Assembly: GCA_017522185.1 (NCBI GenBank)
Contig: JAFWZZ010000010.1
Span: forward strand, 1-64,000
From: Bacillota bacterium
GTDB taxonomy: Bacteria > Bacillota > Clostridia > Peptostreptococcales > Anaerovoracaceae
Direction of reading: 5' to 3'
Length of the DNA stretch: 64,000 bases
Shown here: positions 1 to 7,194 of the stretch, in pieces
Numbering within the stretch: the first letter of the stretch is position 1
Layout: each line of letters opens with the position of its first letter
The notes under the pieces: generated by a model
Database searches by the model: none
Seen by the model: the letters and a program-made list of their open reading frames with translations, nothing else
What the model was told of the DNA's origin: nothing
Position numbers and translations under genes: made by a program

Positions 1-27
1 GTTAAGATGCCGTAGCGACATCTTAAC
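1..27. other. 9-bp perfect inverted repeat at window edge
   Basis: GTTAAGATG and CATCTTAAC pair perfectly around a 9-nt loop. It lies just downstream of tRNA-Gln on the minus strand, where a tRNA-operon terminator would be expected, but any T-tract would fall outside the window, so its role cannot be decided. Confidence 0.45.
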
Positions 28-31
28 GAGT

Positions 32-106
32 TGGCTAGGGAAGCAGGATTCGAACCTGCGGATGACGGAATCAGAATCCGTTGCCTTACCACTTGGCAAT
101 ACCCCA
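32..106 (-). tRNA. tRNA-Gln (anticodon CTG)
   Basis: A 75-nt cloverleaf with encoded CCA at its 3' end (position 32). The anticodon stem ACGGA/TCCGT closes a loop whose anticodon is CTG, and the T-loop TTCGAAT is canonical. The acceptor stem has one U-U mismatch. It is the last of five tandem minus-strand tRNAs. Confidence 0.93.
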
Positions 107-115
107 ACGTTTTTA

Positions 116-192
116 TGGGGTGGGTAGTGGGATTCGAACCCACGTATACAGGAGCCACAACCCTGGGTCTTAACCACTTGACGATACCCACC
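116..192 (-). tRNA. tRNA-His (anticodon GTG)
   Basis: The anticodon stem CAGGG/TCCTG holds anticodon GTG. The acceptor stem GTGGGTA/TACCCAC is perfect, the histidine-specific G-1 is encoded (192) opposite C73, and CCA is encoded. It has its own promoter at 247-275 and lies 9 bases upstream of tRNA-Gln. Confidence 0.95.
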
Positions 193-246
193 ATATGGTG
201 CTAAAACGCAATTCACTTACACATCGTGCTCAGCTTTTGCTTAAAT

Positions 247-275
247 ATTTTAGCATAAGCATCATACTTTGTCAA
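247..275 (-). promoter_or_regulatory. Sigma-A promoter for tRNA-His/tRNA-Gln
   Basis: Read on the minus strand: TTGACA (270-275), a 17-bp spacer and TAAAAT (247-252). It lies in the 104-base gap between tRNA-Asp and tRNA-His, so the last two tRNAs of the cluster can be transcribed on their own. Confidence 0.85.
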
Positions 276-296
276 CCAAAACATGATTTAAAAAAT

Positions 297-373
297 TGGC
301 GACCTGGAACGGGCTCGAACCGTCGACCTCCAGCGTGACAGGCTGGCATTCTAACCAACTGAACTACCAGGCC
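297..373 (-). tRNA. tRNA-Asp (anticodon GTC)
   Basis: A 77-nt tRNA with encoded CCA. The anticodon stem CCAGC/GCTGG holds GTC, and the acceptor stem is GGCCTGG/CCAGGTC with one G-U pair. It sits 26 bases downstream of tRNA-Val in the same transcription unit. Confidence 0.95.
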
Positions 374-399
374 GCATTGTCGTTTCTATTTGAAACAAA

Positions 400-475
400 T
401 GGTGGGCGTAATAGGGCTCGAACCTATGACCCTCTGCTTGTAAGGCAGATGCTCTCCCAGCTGAGCTATACGCCC
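400..475 (-). tRNA. tRNA-Val (anticodon TAC)
   Basis: A 76-nt tRNA with encoded CCA. The anticodon stem TCTGC/GCAGA holds TAC, and the acceptor stem GGGCGTA/TACGCCC is perfect. Seven bases separate it from tRNA-Met. Confidence 0.95.
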
Positions 476-482
476 ATAAAAA

Positions 483-559
483 TGGTAGCGGCGAGTGGAT
501 TCGAACCACCGACCTTCCGGGTATGAACCGGACGCTCTAGCCAACTAAGCTACACCGCC
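483..559 (-). tRNA. Elongator-type tRNA-Met (anticodon CAT)
   Basis: A 77-nt tRNA with encoded CCA and anticodon CAT in a TCCGG/CCGGA stem. The anticodon stem lacks the three consecutive G-C pairs of initiators, and position 1-72 is a G-U pair rather than the initiator mismatch, so an elongator is favoured. A lysidine-modified tRNA-Ile2 also reads CAT and cannot be fully excluded. Confidence 0.88.
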
Positions 560-600
560 ACATGAGTTGAAGTATTTGTTTCAAATCATCGACAAGCAAT

Positions 601-629
601 ATCTTACCAAATATCAAAGGCTTTGTCAA
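601..629 (-). promoter_or_regulatory. Proximal sigma-A promoter of the tRNA cluster
   Basis: TTGACA (624-629), 17-bp spacer, TAAGAT (601-606) on the minus strand, about 40 bases before tRNA-Met. It should drive Met-Val-Asp and possibly read on into His-Gln. Confidence 0.85.
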
Positions 630-706
630 CAACTTTTTTCATGTTTTTAAGAAAAGTTTTCGACCTCCGTCTCCATGCGACTTTCAGTGATATCGCTCGG
701 TTATTT

Positions 707-735
707 ATAATACTATATACACTTTATCTTGTCAA
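707..735 (-). promoter_or_regulatory. Distal sigma-A promoter of the tRNA cluster
   Basis: TTGACA (730-735), 17-bp spacer, TATTAT (707-712) on the minus strand, about 105 bases upstream of the proximal promoter. No gene lies between the two, so they look like tandem promoters for the tRNAs. Confidence 0.8.
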
Positions 736-752
736 GCGCTTTTTTACGAAAA

Positions 753-1454
753 TTACAGTGCAATTTTTACCGGTTCTTTCAGTTTCAGGGAGTCCTCCCT
801 CACCCCACAGGTCCACGCCATCATACATACACCTGCTTTATCGGCTTTTCTCAGTGCATCGCCAAAAGCTTTGTGCATTTTGTCGTTAGGCTCAAAGTAA
901 GAGACTTCCGGCATCTGAATGACGAAGAGCACATAACCGCGGTAGCCTTCCCCCACAGCAGCGATCAGTTCTTCTACGTGCTTCACCCCTCGTTCTGTAG
1001 GTGCATCCGGGAATCTGGCAACGCCAGCCTCTTCCAAAGTAACACCTTTGACCTCCAGCCATCCGATTTGTCCGTCGGCATCTTCCACACGGAAGTCAAA
1101 TCTGGAACCACCATATGTCTTTTCCCGCTTCACGTCCGTCAAAGTACCCATTCCCGGCAGCTGCAGACGCCCGGACAAAAGCGCCTCTTCACAGACTTTG
1201 TTCGGCGCCTGGGAATCCATATTGATTAAGACGTCCCCTTTCTCCACGCCAATCAAAGAATACCGCATCTTCCGCGTTCCCATTCTGCCATCAAAATCCT
1301 CAAGGTATACTGTTGCGCCGGGAATCAGCAGTTCCCTGCATCGTCCCGTGTTTTTCACGTGAGCCTTCTCTGTTTTTCCGTCTATTTCCACCACCGCGAT
1401 GAAACGATTTGGACGTTCTATAAATTTTCCTCTGCAAATCTTGTCGTACTTCAT
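753..1454 (-). CDS. sfsA: SfsA family protein (sugar fermentation stimulation homolog)
   Basis: Family role: SfsA proteins bind DNA/RNA nonspecifically and have a nuclease-like fold; the cellular role is unsettled. Seen: an early GKFIERPNRF block, the VKNTGRCRELL motif and the LEVKGVTL and FPDAPTERG motifs, the usual SfsA landmarks, over about 233 residues. In-frame ATGs also occur at 1466 and 1499. A minus-strand promoter with its -10 at 1482-1487 would start transcripts near 1475, and family members begin close to the motif chosen here, so 1454 is preferred; no strong ribosome site decides it. The gene is divergent from lgt and ends just before the tRNA promoters. Confidence 0.88.
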   Translation of the reverse strand: MKYDKICRGKFIERPNRFIAVVEIDGKTEKAHVKNTGRCRELLIPGATVYLEDFDGRMGTRKMRYSLIGVEKGDVLINMDSQAPNKVCEEALLSGRLQLPGMGTLTDVKREKTYGGSRFDFRVEDADGQIGWLEVKGVTLEEAGVARFPDAPTERGVKHVEELIAAVGEGYRGYVLFVIQMPEVSYFEPNDKMHKAFGDALRKADKAGVCMMAWTCGVREDSLKLKEPVKIAL

Positions 1455-1460
1455 ATCGTA

Positions 1461-1489
1461 TTGCATTGTATCAAATTTTTCATTATAAT
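1461..1489 (+). promoter_or_regulatory. Promoter for lgt
   Basis: TTGCAT (1461-1466), 17-bp spacer, TATAAT (1484-1489) on the plus strand, 34 bases before the lgt start. Its -10 shares bases with the opposite-strand -10 at 1482-1487, the two forming the symmetric octamer ATTATAAT. Confidence 0.75.
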
Positions 1490-1510
1490 AAAAGGACATT
1501 TTTGAGACAA
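1482..1510 (-). promoter_or_regulatory. Promoter for sfsA
   Basis: TTGTCT (1505-1510), 17-bp spacer, TATAAT (1482-1487) on the minus strand. It overlaps the lgt promoter and argues that sfsA translation starts at 1466 or 1454 rather than 1499. Confidence 0.6.
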
Positions 1511-1522
1511 AGGAGGGCGGCT

Positions 1523-2269
1523 ATGAGAGCACCCGATCCAATTGCTTTTACATTATTCGGTATGGACGTAAGATGGTACGGTCTTCTGATCGGTACCGGC
1601 TTTCTGCTGGCCATCCTGCTTTCCTATAAAAGAGCACCAAAGTACGGCATCAAAGAAGATCATGTATTGGATTTCGCTTTGTTCATGATTCCGGCCGCTA
1701 TCATCGGTGCCCGGGCCTATTACGTCATCTTTAACTGGGATTATTACGGCGGCGATATGGCGCGCATCCTGGATATCCGTAGCGGCGGACTTGCCATCCA
1801 CGGCGGCCTCATCGCAGGAATCCTGGTAGCCATCGCGGTATGTAAATATCATAAAATCAGGATTCTGGATCTGGCGGATCTCTGCTTCCCGACGGTTGCC
1901 CTCGCCCAGTCCATCGGCAGATGGGGTAATTTCTTCAACAGCGAGGCACACGGCGGTCCGACGGATCTTCCATGGGCTATCTATGTAGACGGTCAGTACG
2001 TACACCCGACTTTCCTGTATGAATCCATCTGGTGTTTCGCCCTGTTCCTGTTTTTGATGTTCTATATGGAAAAGCGAAGAACCTTTTCCGGACAGCTTGC
2101 ACTGCTTTACGGCATGCTGTATTCACTGGAAAGAATCTTCGTGGAACAGCTGCGAACAGACAGCCTGATGATCGGGCCTTTTAAGCAGGCACAGGTACTG
2201 AGTTTTTGTGTGATTGTGCTCTGCGCCGCAGCTTATGTGTATTTGCAGAGAAAGGAAAGAAAAAGATAG
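1523..2269 (+). CDS. lgt: Prolipoprotein diacylglyceryl transferase
   Basis: Lgt moves a diacylglyceryl group from phosphatidylglycerol to the lipobox cysteine of prelipoproteins in the cytoplasmic membrane. The 248-residue product has multiple hydrophobic segments, an early DVRWYG block, the SGGLAIHGG motif holding the conserved His, and the family signature GRWGNFFNSEAHG near residues 134-146. The ATG at 1523 follows AAAGGAGG with good spacing; an upstream in-frame start at 1466 would add residues absent from the family and lie inside the promoter. The lipoprotein encoded at 4409-5098 would be a natural substrate. Confidence 0.96.
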   Translation: MRAPDPIAFTLFGMDVRWYGLLIGTGFLLAILLSYKRAPKYGIKEDHVLDFALFMIPAAIIGARAYYVIFNWDYYGGDMARILDIRSGGLAIHGGLIAGILVAIAVCKYHKIRILDLADLCFPTVALAQSIGRWGNFFNSEAHGGPTDLPWAIYVDGQYVHPTFLYESIWCFALFLFLMFYMEKRRTFSGQLALLYGMLYSLERIFVEQLRTDSLMIGPFKQAQVLSFCVIVLCAAAYVYLQRKERKR

Positions 2270-2350
2270 CTTTTTACTATATTTTGTAGTATAATAGTAC
2301 GGATTTTGTTTAGACGTTAATGACAATTGAAATAAGGAGATAGATAACAC

Positions 2351-3445
2351 ATGAAATTAGGTATTGTAGGTCTGCCTAACGTAGGCAAAAGTACATTATT
2401 CAACGCAATTACAAAAGCTGGCGCGGAAGCTGCCAACTACCCTTTCTGCACCATCGAACCAAACGTTGGTGTAGTAACAGTTCCAGACGAAAGAATCACA
2501 AGACTTCATGAAATTTACAACTCCAGAAAGACGGTTTACACAACTATCGAATTCTGTGACATCGCGGGCCTGGTAAAGGGTGCTTCCAAAGGTGAAGGAC
2601 TGGGCAACAAGTTCCTGGGTCATATCAGAGAAGTTGCTGCTATCGTTCACGTGGTAAGATGTTTCCAAAACGACAACATCGTACACGTTGACGGCAGAAT
2701 CGATCCGGCTTCCGATATCGAAACCATTAACACAGAACTGCTGCTGTCTGACATCGAAATTCTGGAACGCCGTATCCAGAAGACAGCAAAGATGGCAAAG
2801 GCAGACAAGAAACTGCAGGGCGAACTGGACCTGTTAAACAGAGTGAATGACTTCCTTGCAGATGGCAACAACGCAAGATCCATGGATTTAGACGAAGACG
2901 AAGCTGCTTTCGTAAAATCTCTGGACCTGCTGTCCTATAAGCCAATCATCTACGTAGCAAACGTATCCGACGAAGATCTGGTTGCAGGTGAAGATAACGA
3001 ATATGTGCAGAAAGTAAGAGAGATCGCTGCCGGCGAAGACGCTGAAGTTGTTGTGATTTCTGCAGAAATTGAATCCGAAATCGCCGAACTGGAAGACGAA
3101 GAAAAAGCATTGTTCTTAGAAGATTTAGGTATCGAAGAATCTGGTCTGGACAAGCTGATTAAGGCATCTTATCACCTGTTAGACCTGATTTCCTATCTGA
3201 CTGCCGGCGAAGACGAGTGCCGTGCATGGACGATCCGCAGAGGCACAAAGGCACCGCAGGCTGCAGGTAAAATCCACTCCGACTTTGAAAGAGGCTTCAT
3301 CAGGGCAGAAACCATCGCTTACGATAAGTTCATCGAATGCGGCGGCAATATGGCAACAGCAAAGGAAAAGGGCCTGCTCCGCTCTGAAGGCAAAGAGTAT
3401 GTGGTAAAAGACGGAGATATCATCACGTTCCTGTTTAACGTATAA
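2351..3445 (+). CDS. ychF: Redox-regulated ATPase YchF (Obg-like)
   Basis: YchF/OLA1 is a ribosome-associated P-loop ATPase of the Obg group. The 364-residue product begins with G1 GLPNVGKST (residues 6-14), has the G3 block DIAGLVKGASKGEGLG (about 73-88), and carries NVSD in place of the NKxD that gives GTP specificity, as expected for this ATP-preferring family. A coiled-coil insert and a C-terminal TGS domain ending in a DGDI.FLFNV run complete it. AAGGAG lies about 11 bases before the ATG. A strong terminator follows at 3507. Confidence 0.97.
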   Translation: MKLGIVGLPNVGKSTLFNAITKAGAEAANYPFCTIEPNVGVVTVPDERITRLHEIYNSRKTVYTTIEFCDIAGLVKGASKGEGLGNKFLGHIREVAAIVHVVRCFQNDNIVHVDGRIDPASDIETINTELLLSDIEILERRIQKTAKMAKADKKLQGELDLLNRVNDFLADGNNARSMDLDEDEAAFVKSLDLLSYKPIIYVANVSDEDLVAGEDNEYVQKVREIAAGEDAEVVVISAEIESEIAELEDEEKALFLEDLGIEESGLDKLIKASYHLLDLISYLTAGEDECRAWTIRRGTKAPQAAGKIHSDFERGFIRAETIAYDKFIECGGNMATAKEKGLLRSEGKEYVVKDGDIITFLFNV

Positions 3446-3506
3446 AAATCCCAAAACTGTCACTCGCAGAGAGCTCTCGCGTTTGGCAAGTATATACAAC
3501 GCGCTC

Positions 3507-3563
3507 AAGGACTTTGGGGAGTTTGATAAAACAGTATCACAACTCCTACCAAAGTCCTTTTTT
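3507..3563 (+). terminator. Rho-independent terminator of ychF
   Basis: AAGGACTTTGG (3507-3517) pairs with CCAAAGTCCTT, enclosing a second nested stem (GGAGTT..AACTCC and TGATA..TATCA), followed by a T run at 3558-3563. The stem is unusually long. The remaining bases to 3705 hold no gene that can be supported. Confidence 0.85.
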
Positions 3564-3705
3564 CGCACCTTGTATCCTTGCAGCAAACCCTCGAGAAACT
3601 GCTCTTAACAGCTTTAAGATTTCACAATAAATACATATATACTGTCTATGATTGTCAAATCTGTGAGCAGTCGCCGGCAGATAGAATGCAGCTATGAAAA
3701 TACAC

Positions 3706-4416
3706 TTACAATTTCTGCACCATTTCTTTCACAATCTCCATGCTCCGCCTTGCGGCTTCCAATTCGAAACTGTGGAAATCCACATCGGCGCTGTCGTCGG
3801 CTTTGTCTGAGATAGAACGGATAACGACGAAAGGAATGCCGTTCAAGTAAGCGCTGTGGCCGATAGATGCACCTTCCATTTCCGTACAAAGACCGCCAAA
3901 CTTCGCAATAACAGCCGCTTTGCGTTCTGCACTGTTGATGAACCAGTCCCCGGTGACGATCCGGCCTTTGTGAATAGCCGGTGGTTGTTCCATCCTGCTG
4001 ATAACCTTACAGCAGGCCTCTACCGCACAGGCAATCATCTTCTCGTCTGCCGTATACAGAAGCCAGCCCGGTCTCGGCTGTTCGCCCGGTTTGTAGCCCA
4101 TAGCCTCGTTATGCATATCGTGATAGCAGACTTCCGTGGAAATGACGATATCGCAATAATCCACATCCGCGTCTAACGACCCTGCCACACCCGTGTTGAT
4201 GATATGGGTCACGTCAAACAGATCCGCCAGAATCTGGGCACAGATTGCACTGTTAACCTTGCCTGCCCCGCTCTTTACGATTACAACAGGCACACCGCAA
4301 AGAAGGCCCTCATAAAAGGACATCCCTGCTTTTTCTGTAATGCGGCACTGCTCCAGCTGTTCCTGCAGGAGATTTACCTCAATTTCCATAGCACCGATAA
4401 TGCCGGTTTTATTCAT
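3706..4416 (-). CDS. mtnN: 5'-methylthioadenosine/S-adenosylhomocysteine nucleosidase
   Basis: MtnN (Pfs) cleaves the glycosidic bond of methylthioadenosine and S-adenosylhomocysteine, feeding methionine salvage and the activated methyl cycle. The 236-residue product shows the N-terminal GIIGAME catalytic Glu block, the TEMEGASIGH block that binds the ribose and holds a second Glu, and SDKAD with the catalytic Asp near residue 207. Length is typical. Its ATG overlaps the end of the upstream lipoprotein gene by 8 bases, with GGAGG about 12 bases upstream, so translation is probably coupled. No clear terminator follows. Confidence 0.95.
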   Translation of the reverse strand: MNKTGIIGAMEIEVNLLQEQLEQCRITEKAGMSFYEGLLCGVPVVIVKSGAGKVNSAICAQILADLFDVTHIINTGVAGSLDADVDYCDIVISTEVCYHDMHNEAMGYKPGEQPRPGWLLYTADEKMIACAVEACCKVISRMEQPPAIHKGRIVTGDWFINSAERKAAVIAKFGGLCTEMEGASIGHSAYLNGIPFVVIRSISDKADDSADVDFHSFELEAARRSMEIVKEMVQKL

Positions 4417-5098
4417 AATAGATGTCCGCCTCCTTCAGAGCGTCTTTTTCAGTCACATTGTCCCGGATCAGCTGTGCGCACACATCCAGGACAGCCTTGT
4501 ACGAAGCATAAGATTCCGAAGCTTTGAACCGGTTTACTGATTCTTCCTTGTAAGACTCCAGCTCCTCATAGCTTTTAATCCCTGCTTTTTCTCCAATCAA
4601 ATCTACTTTGTAGCTGTCTTTATACGCCCAGATGGTATCTTCGAAGGTAATGCCTTCCCTTTCGCAGGCCTGACTGACCACATCATAGTTCTCATCTTTC
4701 GCAACCTGAGAGATAATGTTGTCCTGGATATAAGCATTGACATCCTTCTCGCTCACTGCAATCCCATCCTGCTCCGCTCTCCAGAACACCGCCTGTTCCT
4801 CGGCAAGATAAGTAACCGCCTGGGCAATCGCCTCTTCCTGCGTCAGCCCGGAACTCATCATGGAACCTTTGATGCTGCGCTTCATGGCCGGATAAGGCGT
4901 ATTCTCTCCCAGCGCATCTGTCAAAAGCATATATTCTTTGATCAGCGCACAGTATATGCTGACTCTTTGCTCGTTCGTCGCCTGATTCCAGTTAGCCTGA
5001 GCCTGCTTTGCTGCTTTCTCTTCATCTGTCTTACAACTGCAGCAGGAAAATGCCAGCAGGCATACCAGGAGCATCACAAAAAATCTCTTCCCCGTCAT
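4409..5098 (-). CDS. Putative lipoprotein, SurA N-terminal-like
   Basis: The 229-residue product starts with a positively charged n-region, a hydrophobic core and a cysteine-rich stretch (FSCCSCK, residues 17-23) where a lipobox would lie, so lipidation is plausible although the -3 residue is not ideal. The mature part is charged and helical. The segment around residues 85-125 (EEAIAQAV..., VSEKDVNAYI) resembles SurA/PrsA-type chaperone N-domains, but no parvulin isomerase domain follows. It sits between a thioesterase gene (16-base gap) and mtnN (8-base overlap). A chaperone-like role outside the membrane is an inference. Confidence 0.7.
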   Translation of the reverse strand: MTGKRFFVMLLVCLLAFSCCSCKTDEEKAAKQAQANWNQATNEQRVSIYCALIKEYMLLTDALGENTPYPAMKRSIKGSMMSSGLTQEEAIAQAVTYLAEEQAVFWRAEQDGIAVSEKDVNAYIQDNIISQVAKDENYDVVSQACEREGITFEDTIWAYKDSYKVDLIGEKAGIKSYEELESYKEESVNRFKASESYASYKAVLDVCAQLIRDNVTEKDALKEADIYYE

Positions 5099-5114
5099 AT
5101 GTCTTCAGCGTCCC

Positions 5115-5504
5115 TTACTTTTCAAGTTTGCGATTGGCCTTACCCTGGAATTTTTCGTTTTCTACAACGAATCTTTCGTGGGTTCCCTTACCGATCAGAC
5201 CAGCTTCGTCATAAGCTTCCACCTTGAATGTCAGTTTACGACCTTCCACCGCAGTTACTTCACTCTCACAATGCACCTTCATGCCCAGCGGTGTTGCTGC
5301 CACGTGATCCACATTCAGCTGAATGCCCACACTGCCCTGACCTTCTTCCAGATAAGGCTGCACGCTCTTCCATGCAGTTTCTTCCATCAAAGCGATCATC
5401 GCAGGGGTTGCAAACACGTCCAGCGTACCGCTTCCCATAGTCTTTGCGGAATTCGCCTCTGTCACCATAACTTCCTGATATCCTTTTAAACCGATTTCTA
5501 ACAT
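5115..5504 (-). CDS. Hot-dog thioesterase, FlK-like
   Basis: The 129-residue single hot-dog domain resembles the fluoroacetyl-CoA thioesterase (FlK)-like family: a GSGTLDVFATP block, a central helix with MEETAW carrying a candidate catalytic Glu, and an NVDHVAATPLG block with the candidate His. Members hydrolyse short acyl-CoAs; the substrate here is unknown and fluoroacetate specificity is not implied. GGAGGA precedes the ATG and a promoter lies at 5540-5568. First gene of a three-gene minus-strand unit with the lipoprotein and mtnN. Confidence 0.82.
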   Translation of the reverse strand: MLEIGLKGYQEVMVTEANSAKTMGSGTLDVFATPAMIALMEETAWKSVQPYLEEGQGSVGIQLNVDHVAATPLGMKVHCESEVTAVEGRKLTFKVEAYDEAGLIGKGTHERFVVENEKFQGKANRKLEK

Positions 5505-5539
5505 AACTGTTCCTCCGTTTTACTTCAAATCTTTTTTCA

Positions 5540-5568
5540 AGTATAACAAAAGTTGAAACAACTTGCAA
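5540..5568 (-). promoter_or_regulatory. Promoter of the thioesterase-lipoprotein-mtnN unit
   Basis: TTGCAA (5563-5568), 17-bp spacer, TATACT (5540-5545) on the minus strand. The spacer contains a small AGTTG-AAA-CAACT inverted repeat that could be an operator, though it is short enough to be chance. Confidence 0.65.
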
Positions 5569-5632
5569 TCATTCCAAAAGGTTGATACTATGGAAGGGAT
5601 AAATCAAAAATACGCATACAGGAGGTTTCGAT

Positions 5633-6031
5633 ATGAAAGCTTTTTTTAACGAATTCAAGGAATTTATCACCCGTGGGAACGTCATGAGCATGGCCATCGG
5701 TATCATCATTGGCGGTGCGTTCACATCTATCGTACAGTCTCTGGTAAACGACGTCATCACCCCGCTGTTAGGCATTATCTTAGGCGGACTTGACTTCACC
5801 AGCATTGCAATTACCGTCGGCAGCGCAAACCTGATGGTCGGTAACTTCATTCAGGCTGTCATTACCTTTCTGTTAACGGCACTCGTGGTTTTCTCTATCA
5901 TGAAAACCTTTAACAGTTTCCTGAGAAAGAAGGAAGAAGAGGTTCCTGAAGAAGAGGCTGAACCTGAAATTCCTGCTGATATCCAGCTGCTGACCGAAAT
6001 CAGAGATATGCTGAAGGAGAGAGAGAACTAA
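5633..6031 (+). CDS. mscL: Large-conductance mechanosensitive channel MscL
   Basis: MscL forms a homopentameric membrane pore that opens under tension and protects against hypo-osmotic shock. The 132-residue product has the conserved N-terminal [24 protein letters not shown] block (TM1 about residues 15-45), a short extracellular loop, TM2 (about 70-95) and a charged cytoplasmic helix rich in Glu. AGGAGG lies 7 bases before the ATG. The next gene starts 2 bases after its stop, so the two are co-transcribed. Confidence 0.97.
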   Translation: MKAFFNEFKEFITRGNVMSMAIGIIIGGAFTSIVQSLVNDVITPLLGIILGGLDFTSIAITVGSANLMVGNFIQAVITFLLTALVVFSIMKTFNSFLRKKEEEVPEEEAEPEIPADIQLLTEIRDMLKEREN

Positions 6032-6033
6032 TC

Positions 6034-7065
6034 ATGAAATTTATAGACAAACAAGGAAAAGGCCTTCTCCTTTGTCTGCTGATTGCAGTACCGTCCTGGT
6101 TCATAGGGAAGAGCTTCCCGATTGTCGGAGGACCTGTCGTTTCCATTCTTCTGGGGATGATTGTGACGCTGTTCATCAGAGATAAGACTGGCTTTGAAGC
6201 AGGCATCAAATTTACATCAAAGAAAATACTGCAGTGGGCTGTGATTCTTCTGGGATTTGGACTGAACCTGAACGTAATTTTAGAAACAGGCGCCCAGTCC
6301 CTGCCAATCATCATCTGCACCATCGCTACATCGCTAGTGATTGCTTACACACTGCATAAACTCCTGCACATTCCCGGCAATATCTCTACGTTGGTAGGTG
6401 TAGGTTCCTCAATCTGTGGAGGTTCTGCAGTTGCCGCAACCGCGCCGGTTATCGATGCAGACGACGAGGAAGTTGCACAGGCGATTTCCATCATCTTTTT
6501 CTTTAACGTGGTTGCCGCGCTGGTATTCCCTGCTTTGGGCACCATGATTGGCTTTGATACTGCTTCCGGGGAAGCATTTGGAATCTTTGCGGGAACAGCT
6601 GTCAACGACACCTCTTCCGTTACGGCATGTGCATCTACCTGGGACAGTATGTACAATCTGGGCAGCGAAACACTGGACAAAGCCGTTACGGTAAAACTGA
6701 CCAGAACACTTGCAATCATTCCAATTACACTGGCACTTGCATTCTGGCGGACCAGAAAAGAGCAGGATAAAGAAGGAACAAGCGTCAGCATCAAAAGCAT
6801 TTTCCCGTTCTTTATCCTCTACTTTATCGGTGCATCCATCATAACTACAGTCGCTGTTTCCATCGGCGTTTCACCAACCTTCTTTGCACCAGTTAAGGAA
6901 CTGTCCAAGTTCTTTATCGTGCTGGCAATGGCCGCAATCGGCCTCAACACCAACATTGTGAAGCTCATCAAAACCGGTGGAAAACCGCTGATTATGGGAT
7001 TCTGCTGCTGGATCGGCATCAGTGCCGTCAGCCTGCTCATGCAGCATTTACTTGGGCTTTGGTAA
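6034..7065 (+). CDS. YeiH family putative sulfate exporter
   Basis: The 343-residue polytopic protein of the UPF0324/YeiH family has about ten hydrophobic segments. The block [13 protein letters not shown] and the glycine-rich [20 protein letters not shown] stretch (about residues 119-138) are hallmarks of this family, as is NDTSSV. Family members are annotated as putative sulfate or anion exporters; the substrate is not established. It follows mscL by 2 bases and is closed by a terminator at 7083. Confidence 0.88.
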   Translation: MKFIDKQGKGLLLCLLIAVPSWFIGKSFPIVGGPVVSILLGMIVTLFIRDKTGFEAGIKFTSKKILQWAVILLGFGLNLNVILETGAQSLPIIICTIATSLVIAYTLHKLLHIPGNISTLVGVGSSICGGSAVAATAPVIDADDEEVAQAISIIFFFNVVAALVFPALGTMIGFDTASGEAFGIFAGTAVNDTSSVTACASTWDSMYNLGSETLDKAVTVKLTRTLAIIPITLALAFWRTRKEQDKEGTSVSIKSIFPFFILYFIGASIITTVAVSIGVSPTFFAPVKELSKFFIVLAMAAIGLNTNIVKLIKTGGKPLIMGFCCWIGISAVSLLMQHLLGLW

Positions 7066-7082
7066 AGATCATCGAATCTTTG

Positions 7083-7115
7083 AAGACTGTCTTCGCACAG
7101 AGGACAGTCTTTTTT
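7083..7115 (+). terminator. Terminator of mscL-yeiH
   Basis: AAGACTGTC (7083-7091) pairs with GACAGTCTT, followed by T6 at 7110-7115. Confidence 0.9.
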
Positions 7116-7130
7116 GTCGCCCATTTATTA

Positions 7131-7159
7131 TTGACATATGTTAAGAATAGGATTATAAT
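7131..7159 (+). promoter_or_regulatory. Consensus sigma-A promoter of the DUF134 gene
   Basis: TTGACA (7131-7136), exactly 17 bp, TATAAT (7154-7159): a perfect match to consensus. Such a strong promoter normally needs a repressor, and palindromes overlap the -35 and lie just downstream of the -10. Confidence 0.93.
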
Positions 7160-7177
7160 ATTTATAACATATGTTAA
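7134..7177 (+). promoter_or_regulatory. Twin palindromic operator-like sites
   Basis: The 11-mer ACATATGTTAA occurs at 7134-7144 and again at 7167-7177, 33 bp apart (about three helical turns). Each sits in a near-perfect palindrome around ACATATGT; the second contains the perfect TAACATATGTTA. One overlaps the -35, the other the start of the transcript. Autoregulation by the adjacent helix-turn-helix protein is inferred. Confidence 0.7.
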
Positions 7178-7194
7178 TAACAAAGGAGAGAGTG

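Noticed and set aside
296-526. Plus-strand frame over the tRNA cluster
   Set aside because: It is antisense to three tRNA genes.
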